This document shows, in pieces, positions 49,144 to 57,907 of a DNA stretch of 64,000 bases (its first letter is position 1; every line of letters starts with the position of its first letter). The notes under the pieces are model-generated. The model saw nothing but the letters and a program-made list of their open reading frames with translations. It was not told the origin of the DNA and ran no database searches. A program made the position numbers and the translations under genes. This stretch comes from Nonomuraea endophytica (lineage in GTDB: Bacteria; Actinomycetota; Actinomycetes; Streptosporangiales; Streptosporangiaceae), in the NCBI RefSeq assembly GCF_014203235.1, contig NZ_JACHIN010000001.1:620001-684000 (forward strand), written 5' to 3'.

Positions 49144-49947
49144 TCAACCCTTCTTCTTGGACAGGGTGGCATACACGATGACGTTGTCCGCGTAGTGATG
49201 GGCGGACTTGTTGTACACGCCGCCGCAGGTGACCAACCGAAGCTGGGCGTCCGTGGTGTTGCCGTATACGCGGTTCGTGGGGAACGTGGACTTGCTGACC
49301 TGCTCGATGCCGCTCACCGTGAAGCGGGTGACCTTGCCGTCCGAGCGGTACACGTAGATCGGGTCGCCCTTCGACAGCTCTGCCAGGCGGTTGAAGACCG
49401 CGGGGCCCTTGCGGGTGTTGACGTGGCCGTTGATGATCGACGGGCCGATGCCGCCGGGGATGGGGCTGTTGCGGTACCAGCCGGTCAGGTTCGGCTTCGT
49501 CAGGGGTGGGACGCCCAGGGCGCCCTTCGCATCCAGGGTTACGCCGGCGATGGGGGCGTTCACCTTGATTTTGGGGATCTTGATGCGTGTTGGGCGGGCC
49601 TTCTTCGCCGCTTTCTTCGCTGGGGGAATCGGGGCCACGGTCGGGACGGCGGCCAGCGGCGGCGGGGCCTCCAGCTTGGCCGGGGTCAGCGGGACGTCCT
49701 TGCCGCCCGGGCCCACGGTCGGGGAGAGCATGAAGGCGCCGGCGTTCTGGATCTCGATCGGGGTCGGCTGCTCGCCGTTCTCGGCCTGGCGGGGTTCTGC
49801 GGCTCCGGCCAGGACGCCGCTGGGGCCGCCTTCCACCCTCGGGGCCAGTTGGAGGACGCCTACCGTCACCGCGACCACTCCGGCCAGTGAGCCGGCGACC
49901 AGCAGACCCGGTAGTGCCCGGTTCATGGCTTTCTTCTGCTCACTCAT
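49144..49947 (-). CDS. Class F sortase 2
   Basis: This 267-residue protein has a membrane anchor (about 11–33), a long linker, a Lys/Ala/Pro-rich segment (107–120) and a sortase barrel with His175 (IINGHVNTRK) and Cys241 (LVTCGG). At the place of Arg219 in sortase 1 there is Lys247 (YNKSAHHY). ATG at 49945–49947 overlaps the substrate stop as TGATG with GGAG well placed; a GTG one codon earlier is possible. Confidence 0.9.
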   Translation of the reverse strand: MSEQKKAMNRALPGLLVAGSLAGVVAVTVGVLQLAPRVEGGPSGVLAGAAEPRQAENGEQPTPIEIQNAGAFMLSPTVGPGGKDVPLTPAKLEAPPPLAAVPTVAPIPPAKKAAKKARPTRIKIPKIKVNAPIAGVTLDAKGALGVPPLTKPNLTGWYRNSPIPGGIGPSIINGHVNTRKGPAVFNRLAELSKGDPIYVYRSDGKVTRFTVSGIEQVSKSTFPTNRVYGNTTDAQLRLVTCGGVYNKSAHHYADNVIVYATLSKKKG

Positions 49948-51281
49948 CACTTCGCTCCTCCGGCGTGCTCGGCGCGGCGCCGCCGTACCAGCAAGCCGCC
50001 CGTCGCGCTGACCAGCAGCAGGGCCGAACCACCCGCGATCAGCCCGTACGGCCCGCCCGTCGCCTCCGCAGGCGCTTCACCGGTGTCCACCCCGCCCTTG
50101 GGGGTCTTGACCACCTGGGCCTTGATGAAGCGGGTCGTGGTCGGTGTGGCGGAGGCGCGGGTCGTCGCGGTGTTCACGGCGCCGGGCACCACGCCGACGT
50201 GCCACGGGTCCCGGTTGTCGCCGTTGTTGTTCGGCGGCGTGGTCGTCGGGGTGTTGGTGGGGCTGTTCGTGCCGGTGGGGGTGCTGGTCGGTGTGGGCGT
50301 GGTCGGGGGCGGGCTGCTCGGGGCGCCCGGGACGACCACGTCGATGCCCCCTCCGCCGCTCACGAGGGCGCAGGTCGCCTCGTGGTGTTTGGGCGGCGAC
50401 GGCAGCGCGCCGGTGATCACCTTGAAGGCGTCGAGGTAGGCACGGCCGGCGGCGGTGTTCTCGACCTCGATGGTGTGCTGCTTGTAGGCCATCTCCGGTG
50501 ACTTCCAGAGGACCTCTTTGGCCTTGGTGCCGGTCATCGGGGTGCCGTTGACGTCCTTGCCGGGCTCGACGAGCGGGTCGGTGATCGGCTGGCCGTCGAC
50601 GCGGATCTGGATGGGGCTGAGGTCCCGTTCGCGGCGGCCGATGTACTCGACCTGGGTGCCGGTGAACGCCAGCTTCGCCACCTCGTTCACCGCGGTGGTG
50701 GTGTGCAGGTCGTTGAGGTGGTCGCCGAACTCTTCCTCGGTGGAAATGCGCGACCAGCCGCCGGTGTACTCGATCGCCGGCCGGTTGTTGTTGACCATCA
50801 CCTCGCCCTGCGCGGGCGTGAACCTGACCACGAGCGCGCCCGGCACGACCCTGACCTTCCCCGGGCGCTGCACCGAGCCGGCGTCGGAGAGGCCTTCCGG
50901 CACGACCAGCTGATCGCCGGGGACGAGCGCGGCCTGTTCCTTGCCGCCCTTGGGCCGGAGCTGGCCGTCCCAGGCGCCGGTGATGTCGACGACGCCTTCC
51001 AGGTTGAGCAGCGAGCCCTTGGCGAAGTAGCCCGGGGAGCCGAACCGGCGATCGCCCAGGTACTTGAGTGACCAGCCCACCTCGAGCTGACCCGCGGAGT
51101 TGATCTTAGGGGTGATGCCCGCTTCGAGCTCGACCGGAATCGAACCGGCCACTCCACCGGTGCACCGGTAGGTCGCCACGAGCGTGTCGGCCTGGCTGGG
51201 CGCGGACAGCCCGACCACGAAGGCCGCGGACGCGGCTAACCCGACCGAAGAGGCAACCACTGCCTTGCGCCACTGACTCAC
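49947..51281 (-). CDS. Cell-wall-anchored protein with beta-sandwich domain, likely substrate of sortase 2
   Basis: This 444-residue protein has a GTG start behind GGAG and a signal peptide ending ...SAPSQA (about residue 31). The exported region begins with YRCTGGVAG. A galactose-binding-like beta-sandwich module (about 165–290: IEYTGGWSRI, AFTGTQVEYIGRRE, IRVDGQPI, KQHTIEVENT) follows. A Pro/Thr-rich stalk (about 325–385) leads to KTPKGGVDTG, a membrane helix and RRRRAEHAGGAK. It is coupled to sortase 2. The module suggests glycan or surface binding. Confidence 0.82.
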   Translation of the reverse strand: MSQWRKAVVASSVGLAASAAFVVGLSAPSQADTLVATYRCTGGVAGSIPVELEAGITPKINSAGQLEVGWSLKYLGDRRFGSPGYFAKGSLLNLEGVVDITGAWDGQLRPKGGKEQAALVPGDQLVVPEGLSDAGSVQRPGKVRVVPGALVVRFTPAQGEVMVNNNRPAIEYTGGWSRISTEEEFGDHLNDLHTTTAVNEVAKLAFTGTQVEYIGRRERDLSPIQIRVDGQPITDPLVEPGKDVNGTPMTGTKAKEVLWKSPEMAYKQHTIEVENTAAGRAYLDAFKVITGALPSPPKHHEATCALVSGGGGIDVVVPGAPSSPPPTTPTPTSTPTGTNSPTNTPTTTPPNNNGDNRDPWHVGVVPGAVNTATTRASATPTTTRFIKAQVVKTPKGGVDTGEAPAEATGGPYGLIAGGSALLLVSATGGLLVRRRRAEHAGGAK

Positions 51282-51486
51282 GGGGTCACTCCGATCACCC
51301 AGGCATACCAACGGTAGATCTTAGGGGCGGAACGCCCGCCAACGCGGCGATATGTGGTGCCGGGCAGGACTTGTAATGAAGCCGTGTCACTACCGTCACG
51401 ATGACAGATTCCGGCCTCCGCCGATCTCCGTAATTTCGATCAAGCGACGGGCGAACGGCCCAGCGCAACGACTTAGGGAGACGGCG

Positions 51487-52455
51487 ATGAAGAAGACGGC
51501 GATGCTGGCCGGAGCGATGCTGGCGGTGGGGCTGCTGAGCGCACCGGCCCAAGCCCAGACCAGCGTCTGTGACCAGGCCACCGGCTGGGTCTCTCCCAAC
51601 GCCTGCAGCTTCATCAAGCGGCAGGTCGCGTTCGGCAAGGAGGCGCCCGACGCCCTATCGCGCGTCCCGCTTTATCTGGACATCTGGGACAAGGACGCCA
51701 CCCTCTGGGAGCCGGCCGCCGCCGAACTCCCCCCGACCAAGGGACTGGCGGAGATCGAAAGGGCGATCACCGGGACGCTCACCCTCGCCCCCGACTTCCG
51801 CTTCCACGGCACCCGCATCGGCGTGGACGGCCCCGCGGTGATGTTCGAGGCGGCCAACGAGGTCACGATCAAGGGCCACACGATCTCCTACCCGGCCGTC
51901 TACCGCGTCCTGATCGCCGACGACGGCAAGGTGGTCCAGGGCCGCCGCTACTACGACCGGTATACGTGGTTCACCAAGCTCGACCCCGCCGTCCGCAACC
52001 TGTTCGGCGCCGTGGCCGACACCGGCCAGGCCGAGTCCGGCCGCAGGCCCGCCATCAGCCCGGACGCGCTCGTCGCCCGCGGCCAGGCATGGAACCGCAA
52101 GGACGCAGCCGCCCTCCTCGCCCCGCTCACCGGCGCGCCGCTCAAGGGCACCGGACTGGAGGGCCGCGCGCTCAGGACGGCCCAGGGCAAGCTGGCCTAC
52201 CTGAACGCGTTCTTCGCCCAGGTCGGCGAACTCCAGCTCCAGCCCGGCCAGGCGGTCAGAGCGGGCGATTCCACGTACGTGGAGTGGTACGGCACGGTCA
52301 CCCCCAAGCACGGCCAGAAGATGAGCTTCGGCATCATCGAACGGCTCGACGACCGATGGGGCGTCACGACGGACTGGCAGCTCAGCTTCGACCAGCTCCC
52401 GCTCATCGCCGACCAGGCCAAGATCAACTCCCTCTACGGCCTGCTCAGGCCCTAG
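51487..52455 (+). CDS. Secreted protein with two NTF2/SnoaL-like domains
   Basis: This 322-residue protein has a signal peptide ([23 protein letters not shown]). The first NTF2-like unit (about 40–150) includes [15 protein letters not shown] and [11 protein letters not shown]. The second (about 180–310) includes [18 protein letters not shown] and the [18 protein letters not shown] pair. Both look like polyketide-cyclase/SnoaL folds. Catalytic identity is unclear. AGGGAG lies 7 nt before the ATG. It ends 4 bp inside the convergent LuxR gene. Confidence 0.75.
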   Translation: MKKTAMLAGAMLAVGLLSAPAQAQTSVCDQATGWVSPNACSFIKRQVAFGKEAPDALSRVPLYLDIWDKDATLWEPAAAELPPTKGLAEIERAITGTLTLAPDFRFHGTRIGVDGPAVMFEAANEVTIKGHTISYPAVYRVLIADDGKVVQGRRYYDRYTWFTKLDPAVRNLFGAVADTGQAESGRRPAISPDALVARGQAWNRKDAAALLAPLTGAPLKGTGLEGRALRTAQGKLAYLNAFFAQVGELQLQPGQAVRAGDSTYVEWYGTVTPKHGQKMSFGIIERLDDRWGVTTDWQLSFDQLPLIADQAKINSLYGLLRP

Positions 52456-55058
52456 CCGACCAGCGCCGCCAGCTCCGACCTGGCGGCGATCCCCAGCTTC
52501 GGATAGGCCTTGTACAGGTGGTATCCGACCGTTCGGGGGCTCAGGTAAAGCTGGGCGGCGATGTCCCGGTTGGAGGCGCCGGTGGCGGCCAGCCGTACCA
52601 CCTGGCGCTCTTGGGCGGTCAGGACGCTCAGCGGATCGTCGGCGCGACGCGGCGCGGCGGGGACATCGCCGGTGAGCCGCAGTTCGGCCCGCGCCCGCTC
52701 GGCCCACAGGCTCATCCCCAGCCGGTCGAAAGTGGCCAAAGCCGCTCGTAGCTGCGTGCGCGCCTCCGCCCGCCGGCGTGCCCGCCGCAGCCACTCGCCG
52801 TAGAGCAGCCGCGTGCGCGCCTCCTCCTGCGGCTGCTCACCCCCCTCATGCAGCTGTACGGCCAGCGCGAACCGCTCCTCGTCATCGGCGACCAGCGCGG
52901 CGCACCGGGCGGCGACGGCCAGCGCGGACGGCAGCCCCACGGCTTCGGCCCACTCCGCGTACCGTCCCGCCAGCGCCTCGGCCGCCGACGTGTCCCGGAC
53001 CCGGAGCGCGGCCTCGACCCGGTCCGGCAACATGAAGAGCGAGAACGGCGCATAAGCCGCACCGGCCACCGGTTCCATCGCCTTCAGCGCCGCCTCCGGC
53101 CGGCCGAGCGCCAGCTCCAGCCGACCCAGAGCCCACGCCCCCAAGGCTCCACCACCGCCCCGCCCGCGTTCCTCGTCCCCGAGCTCGGCGTGGGCGAACG
53201 CGAGCGGCCCGTCCAGCAGCGCGGGGTCGCCGACCAGCGGCGTGCCGTCCTCCCGCGCCTCGATCATGTCCTGATAACGCCCGAGACAGGCCAGGGCCTG
53301 CATCCGCGCGGCCAGCCCGACGATCAGCCAGCCGTCCATCCCCCGCGCCCGGCAGTCGGCGACGGCCCGCGCGGCGACCTCGTCGGCCAGCGAGGGCCGT
53401 CCGGACGCCAGCGCCACATGGGCGAGGAAGAGCCGCCCCGGGATCCCCAGTCCTGAAATATCGGGATCGGTGAGCAGGCGGCCCATGGACGCCACCGCCT
53501 TCGGCGCCTCCCCGCCCATCATCTCCGCCAGCCCGAGCGCCCCGCCCACCAGCGGCACGTCCACCGGCGGCATCAGCTCCGCGGCCCGCAGCGCCGGCCC
53601 GGCCGCGGCGCCGAACCACGCGCACCGGATCGCCTCCAGGTAGAGGTAAGCGGCACGTTCGGGGGCGAGCAGCGCGATCGGCCCGGCTCCCTCGACGATC
53701 ACCCGGGCCGCTTCGGCGTAGGCGCCCTTGTCCACGTGCACGTGCGCGCGTACCTGGAGCAGGTGGGCCAGCGCGAGCGGGTCGCCGATGTCGCTGGCCC
53801 GGTCGGCCAGCCGGGCGGCGTGCTCGAACCGGCCGCCGTCGCTGGCGGCCACGGCCGCGGCGGCCAGCCGTACCGAACGGAGGTCGGGGTCGGGAGTGAG
53901 CTCGGCGGCGCGCTCGTAGGCGGCGGCCATGGCGGCATAACCCGCGCGCGTCTGCGCGCGCTCGGCGACCCGCACCAGTTCGGCGGCCACGTCCTCGTCG
54001 GGCGCGGCAGTCGCGGCGGCGAGGTGCCACGCCCGCCGGTCGGCGTGCTCGCGCCCGTCGAGCGCACCCGCCAGAGCCCGGTGTACGGCCAGCGCCGTCG
54101 TCAGCGGCACGTTCTGATACGCCGTGGGCCGGATCAGCGGATGACGGAAGCTCACCTCCTGCCCGGCGACCTCGACCAGCCGGGCCCGCCGCGCGCTCTC
54201 CAGATCCCCGACCCCAACCCCGAACTCCTCACAGGCGCGCAACACCACGCCCAGCGAGCCGGTGTCGTCGGCGGCGAGCACGGCCAGCACGAGCTGGGCG
54301 GCCTCCGGCAGCGCGGTGATCTGTCCGAGGAACGCCTGCCGCACCCGGCTGGTGACCGGGATCTTGGTGTAGGGGGCCAGCCGCCCGGCCCGCTGCTCGG
54401 GGGTGAGGACGGCGGGCAGTTCGAGCAGGGCCAGCGGGTTGCCGTCGGCCTCGTCGAGGATGCGCTCGCGCACGGCGGGGGCGAGGTCGGCGGGCAGGAG
54501 CGCCGTGGCGGCGGCGCGGTCGACGCCGCGCAGCACGAGTTCGGGCAGCCCGGCGGGCTCGGCGGCGTCCCGGGTGGCGAAGATCAGCGCGATGCCCTCG
54601 GCGTCGAGCCGCCGGGCGGCGAAGACGAGCGCGTCGAGTGAAGCCTGGTCGACCCACTGCGCGTCGTCGACGACGCAGAGCAGCGAGCCGTCCCCGGCGA
54701 TCTCGGCGAGCAGGCTGAGCACGGCCAGCCCGACGAGGAAACGGTTCTCGGGGGCGAGCGCGCCGAGCCCCAGCGCACCCCGCAGCGCCTCGGCCTGAGC
54801 TTCGGGCAGCGCGTCCAGGCGGCCGAGCTCGCCGCGCAACAGCAGGTGGAGTGCGGCGAACGGCAGCTCGGCCTCGGACTCCACCCCGGCCCCGCGCAGG
54901 GTCCGCAGGTCGCCGGCCCGCTCGGCGGCATGCCGCAGGAGGGCGGACTTGCCGGCCCCGGGCTCCCCTCGGATCACCAGAATCCCGCTGTCACCGGCGC
55001 GGGCCGCGTCCAGCAGTCGCTCGACGGCCGTCTGCTCATCCCCCCGACCATGCAACAT
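52452..55058 (-). CDS. Large LuxR-family ATPase regulator (MalT/LAL-like)
   Basis: This 868-residue protein has an AAA/STAND-type ATPase with Walker [10 protein letters not shown] (31–39) and Walker [11 protein letters not shown], and a middle of TPR-like helices (about 370–780). The C-terminal LuxR helix-turn-helix (about 800–866) reads [44 protein letters not shown]. The ATG encoding [11 protein letters not shown] is the family-typical start. LAL regulators respond to ligands and activate catabolic or antibiotic genes. It is divergent from an acyl-CoA dehydrogenase. Confidence 0.9.
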   Translation of the reverse strand: MLHGRGDEQTAVERLLDAARAGDSGILVIRGEPGAGKSALLRHAAERAGDLRTLRGAGVESEAELPFAALHLLLRGELGRLDALPEAQAEALRGALGLGALAPENRFLVGLAVLSLLAEIAGDGSLLCVVDDAQWVDQASLDALVFAARRLDAEGIALIFATRDAAEPAGLPELVLRGVDRAAATALLPADLAPAVRERILDEADGNPLALLELPAVLTPEQRAGRLAPYTKIPVTSRVRQAFLGQITALPEAAQLVLAVLAADDTGSLGVVLRACEEFGVGVGDLESARRARLVEVAGQEVSFRHPLIRPTAYQNVPLTTALAVHRALAGALDGREHADRRAWHLAAATAAPDEDVAAELVRVAERAQTRAGYAAMAAAYERAAELTPDPDLRSVRLAAAAVAASDGGRFEHAARLADRASDIGDPLALAHLLQVRAHVHVDKGAYAEAARVIVEGAGPIALLAPERAAYLYLEAIRCAWFGAAAGPALRAAELMPPVDVPLVGGALGLAEMMGGEAPKAVASMGRLLTDPDISGLGIPGRLFLAHVALASGRPSLADEVAARAVADCRARGMDGWLIVGLAARMQALACLGRYQDMIEAREDGTPLVGDPALLDGPLAFAHAELGDEERGRGGGGALGAWALGRLELALGRPEAALKAMEPVAGAAYAPFSLFMLPDRVEAALRVRDTSAAEALAGRYAEWAEAVGLPSALAVAARCAALVADDEERFALAVQLHEGGEQPQEEARTRLLYGEWLRRARRRAEARTQLRAALATFDRLGMSLWAERARAELRLTGDVPAAPRRADDPLSVLTAQERQVVRLAATGASNRDIAAQLYLSPRTVGYHLYKAYPKLGIAARSELAALVG

Positions 55059-55123
55059 GCGGATGAATCTACCGGGGGGCCATTGCCGCCCCGTACGGTG
55101 GGAAAGCGGGTATACCTCCGAGT

Positions 55124-55142
55124 AACAGAATCGTATTCTGTT
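55124..55142. promoter_or_regulatory. Palindromic operator upstream of acyl-CoA dehydrogenase
   Basis: AACAGAAT-CGT-ATTCTGTT has perfect 8-bp arms and lies 30 bp before the dehydrogenase start, in the 113-bp divergent gap. It overlaps TATTCT, a plausible -10. The shape suits a TetR-type repressor. Confidence 0.6.
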
Positions 55143-55171
55143 GCCCATCCATCCGAGTTGGAGGCGAACAG

Positions 55172-56317
55172 ATGCAGCGAGACCTCTTCGACGACGAGCA
55201 CCTGCTCTTCCAGGAGACCGTCCGCGAGTTCATGACCCGCGAGGTCCTCCCCCACCACGACCAGTGGGAGAAGGACGGCATCGTCCCCCGGGAGGTCTGG
55301 AAGAAGGCCGGGGAGATCGGCATGTTCGGCTTCGCCGTCCCCGAGGAGTACGGCGGCGCCGGCATCACCGACTTCCGCTACAACGCGATCATCACCGAGG
55401 AGATCATCAGGACCGGCGCGTCCGGCCTCGGCTGGGGCCTGCACAACGACGTCGTGGCGCCCTACCTGGTCGAGCTGACCAACGAGGAGCAGAAGCAGCG
55501 CTGGCTGCCCGGCTTCGTCAGCGGCGAGCTGATCACCGCGATCGCCATGACCGAGCCGGGCGCCGGCAGCGACCTGCAGGGCATCCGCACGACCGCGATC
55601 CGCGACGGCGACCACTACGTCGTCAACGGCCAGAAGACGTTCATCACCAACGGCATCAACTCCGACCTGGTCGTGATCGTCGCCAAGACCGACCCGGACG
55701 AGGGCGCGCGCGGCACCACGCTGCTCGTCGTCGAACGCGGCATGGACGGCTTCAGCCGCGGCCGCAACCTGGAGAAGGTCGGGCTCAAGGCGCAGGACAC
55801 CGCCGAGCTGTTCTTCGACAACGTCCGGGTGCCGGTCTCCAACCGGCTGGGCCCGAACGAGGGCGAGGGCTTCTTCCAGCTGATGAACAACCTGCCGCAG
55901 GAGCGCCTGTCGATCGCGGTGGTGGCGGTGGGAGCGGCGGAAGCCGTACTGGAGATGACGATCGAATACTGCAAGAACCGGCAGGCGTTCGGCCGCAACA
56001 TCGGCAAGTTCCAGAACACCCGGTTCGTGCTGGCCGAGCTGGCCACCGAGGTCGAGATCGCCCGCCACTACGTGGACAAGTGCGTGGTGGCGCTCAACAA
56101 GAAGGAGCTGTCGGTCGTCGACGCGGCCAAGGCCAAGTGGTGGACGACCGAGCTGCAGAACAAGGTCATCGACCGCTGCCTGCAGTTGCACGGCGGTTAC
56201 GGCTACATGATGGAGTACCCGGTGGCCAAGGCGTGGCTGGACAGCCGGGTGCAGACGATCTACGGCGGAACCACCGAAATCATGAAGGAGATCATCGGCC
56301 GCTCTTTCGGCTTTTAG
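55172..56317 (+). CDS. Acyl-CoA dehydrogenase
   Basis: This 381-residue protein is the standard-length flavin-dependent enzyme. Motifs are MTEPGAGSDLQGIRT, VVNGQKTFITNG, KNRQAFGRNIGKFQ, LQLHGGYGYMMEYP and IYGGTTEIMKEIIGRSF. GGAGG precedes the ATG. It oxidises an acyl-CoA to the enoyl-CoA and passes electrons to ETF. Chain-length specificity cannot be read. A palindromic operator overlaps its promoter. The divergent LuxR-type gene is a further candidate regulator. Confidence 0.95.
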   Translation: MQRDLFDDEHLLFQETVREFMTREVLPHHDQWEKDGIVPREVWKKAGEIGMFGFAVPEEYGGAGITDFRYNAIITEEIIRTGASGLGWGLHNDVVAPYLVELTNEEQKQRWLPGFVSGELITAIAMTEPGAGSDLQGIRTTAIRDGDHYVVNGQKTFITNGINSDLVVIVAKTDPDEGARGTTLLVVERGMDGFSRGRNLEKVGLKAQDTAELFFDNVRVPVSNRLGPNEGEGFFQLMNNLPQERLSIAVVAVGAAEAVLEMTIEYCKNRQAFGRNIGKFQNTRFVLAELATEVEIARHYVDKCVVALNKKELSVVDAAKAKWWTTELQNKVIDRCLQLHGGYGYMMEYPVAKAWLDSRVQTIYGGTTEIMKEIIGRSFGF

Positions 56318-56343
56318 ACCGAAAAATTGGCCATACTGGCCCT

Positions 56344-56505
56344 ATGGACGGCGGTCTGATCCTCCTGGTTTTCCTGGCGTTGCTGTTCGCCTGGGGTCTC
56401 AACCGTGTCCGGCGGGCCTTACGCCTGGGCCCCGTCGGCTACCTCGGCATCATGCTGGTCTTCATCCTCGTCATGCTCCTGGTCTGGGGACAGACGATGC
56501 GCTAG
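56344..56505 (+). CDS. Small two-helix membrane protein
   Basis: This 53-residue protein is MDGGLILLVFLALLFAW, then a basic loop (NRVRRALRLGPVG) and a second hydrophobic helix ending VWGQTMR. It begins 26 bp after the acyl-CoA dehydrogenase stop. Its last 35 bp overlap the convergent binding-protein gene in antisense. The clear two-helix hairpin with a positive loop supports a real gene. Function is unknown. Confidence 0.6.
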   Translation: MDGGLILLVFLALLFAWGLNRVRRALRLGPVGYLGIMLVFILVMLLVWGQTMR

Positions 56506-57907
56506 CCGTCTGCGCCCACTGGTAGAACGTCGCGCTGCCGTCGGGCCCGAGCTGCAGCACCGGGATGTTCTTGCCCACCGGGTCGCCGCCGTCGCCGATC
56601 GTGAACGGCCCGCTGGCGCCGGCCACGGTCAGCGTGCCGCTGGTCAGCACGCTGGCGATGTCGCGCCCGGTCGGCAGTTCCCCGGCGAACTTCTCCACCG
56701 CCCTGATCGCCAGGTACATGGCGTCGTGGTGCACGATGGCCATGCCGTCGTCCAGCGGCTCCTTCGGGTAGAGGACGTTGTAGGCGTTCGGGGTGACATC
56801 GTCGAAGCGTTTCTTCATGTCCGCGATGACCGGCCCGCCCGTCTGCGTGACTCCCTCGGAGTGCGCCAGCGCGGTGAAGAAGAGCCGGATCGCCTGGTCA
56901 CCCCACATCGGCTGCTTGACCGGCCGGGCCAGCTCGGCCACGTCGTCACCGCTGATCACCGTGATGCCGCGGTCGGCGCACTCCGCGTGCCGGCTCAGCC
57001 CCGCCATCAGCGCCGGCAGATGGTCCGCGCGCCCCGCGTACAGGACCGTGTTGGCCTCCGAGGTGCAGATGCGCTCCGCGTTGAGCCCCAGCACCGTCCC
57101 CGGCGAGCCCGCCCCCGCGTCGAACGTGAGCGTCTCCTCGACCTCCTTGTCCGTCAGCTCCCGGGTGAAGTGGTCGCCGAGCGTCTTGCTGTAGCTGTCG
57201 TCCCGGTTCCTGTCCTTGACCACGGTCGCCCTGAGCTTCGGGTTGATGTGCCTGGCCAGCCGCAGCACCGCCTTGGCCTGGTCGCTGTTGAGCGGCGCGA
57301 CCCTGGCCAGGCCCTTGAACGGCCCGAACTCGTCGGAGGTGATCACCGCCGCCGACATCCCGTAGTAGCGCTCGCTCAGGTCGGCGACCGACCTGCGGGT
57401 GCTCTCCGTGCTCGCGCCCAGCCCGGTCACGGCCACGATGCGCTCACCCGCCGCCCGCCGTTCGAGGTCGGCGAAGGTCGCCGCCCAGTCGCCCGGCCCG
57501 TTGCTCCCCACCAGCACCCTGATGTACGGCGGCGCCTGCTCCAGCCGGTTACGCCAGAGCTGGGCCAGATAGATGCCCTGCAACCCGTGCCGGATGGTCT
57601 GGCGCGACATCGAGATCTCCGACACCTCGCCCGACATGGGCAGCAGCGCGACGATCGTGACGTGCGCGTCCGGATGCTTCCTCTCGACCTCCGCGTTCTC
57701 CCGCCGGATGCGCTCCATCACCTCGGTCAGGTCGTCGCCGAAGGCCGTGGGGTCGTCGGTCAGCGGCACGCTCCGCAACGTGATGACCGCCACCACGGCC
57801 GCCACCAGCGCCAGCACCACGAGAGAGGCCCCCAGGGCGATCCGCCGGCGGCGCCGCCCGCGGCGGAAGGAATCCTTGACCGGCAATCCGTCAGTCCTGC
57901 GCGACAT
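56471..57907 (-). CDS. Membrane-anchored type-1 periplasmic-binding-like protein
   Basis: This 478-residue protein has an Arg-rich cytoplasmic tail (14–22) and one membrane helix (about 24–43). The extracellular domain reads like the leucine/branched-chain amino-acid receptor family (peripla_BP_6): VTIVALLPMSGEVSE, VLVGSNGPGDWAATF, GLGASTESTRRSVADLSE, GDQAIRLFFTALAHSEG and DAMYLAIRAVEKF. There is no lipobox and no transporter gene nearby. Its start overlaps the end of the P-loop NTPase gene by 17 bp, so the pair is cotranscribed. A sensor role is inferred. Confidence 0.8.
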   Translation of the reverse strand: MSRRTDGLPVKDSFRRGRRRRRIALGASLVVLALVAAVVAVITLRSVPLTDDPTAFGDDLTEVMERIRRENAEVERKHPDAHVTIVALLPMSGEVSEISMSRQTIRHGLQGIYLAQLWRNRLEQAPPYIRVLVGSNGPGDWAATFADLERRAAGERIVAVTGLGASTESTRRSVADLSERYYGMSAAVITSDEFGPFKGLARVAPLNSDQAKAVLRLARHINPKLRATVVKDRNRDDSYSKTLGDHFTRELTDKEVEETLTFDAGAGSPGTVLGLNAERICTSEANTVLYAGRADHLPALMAGLSRHAECADRGITVISGDDVAELARPVKQPMWGDQAIRLFFTALAHSEGVTQTGGPVIADMKKRFDDVTPNAYNVLYPKEPLDDGMAIVHHDAMYLAIRAVEKFAGELPTGRDIASVLTSGTLTVAGASGPFTIGDGGDPVGKNIPVLQLGPDGSATFYQWAQTASASSVPRPGA

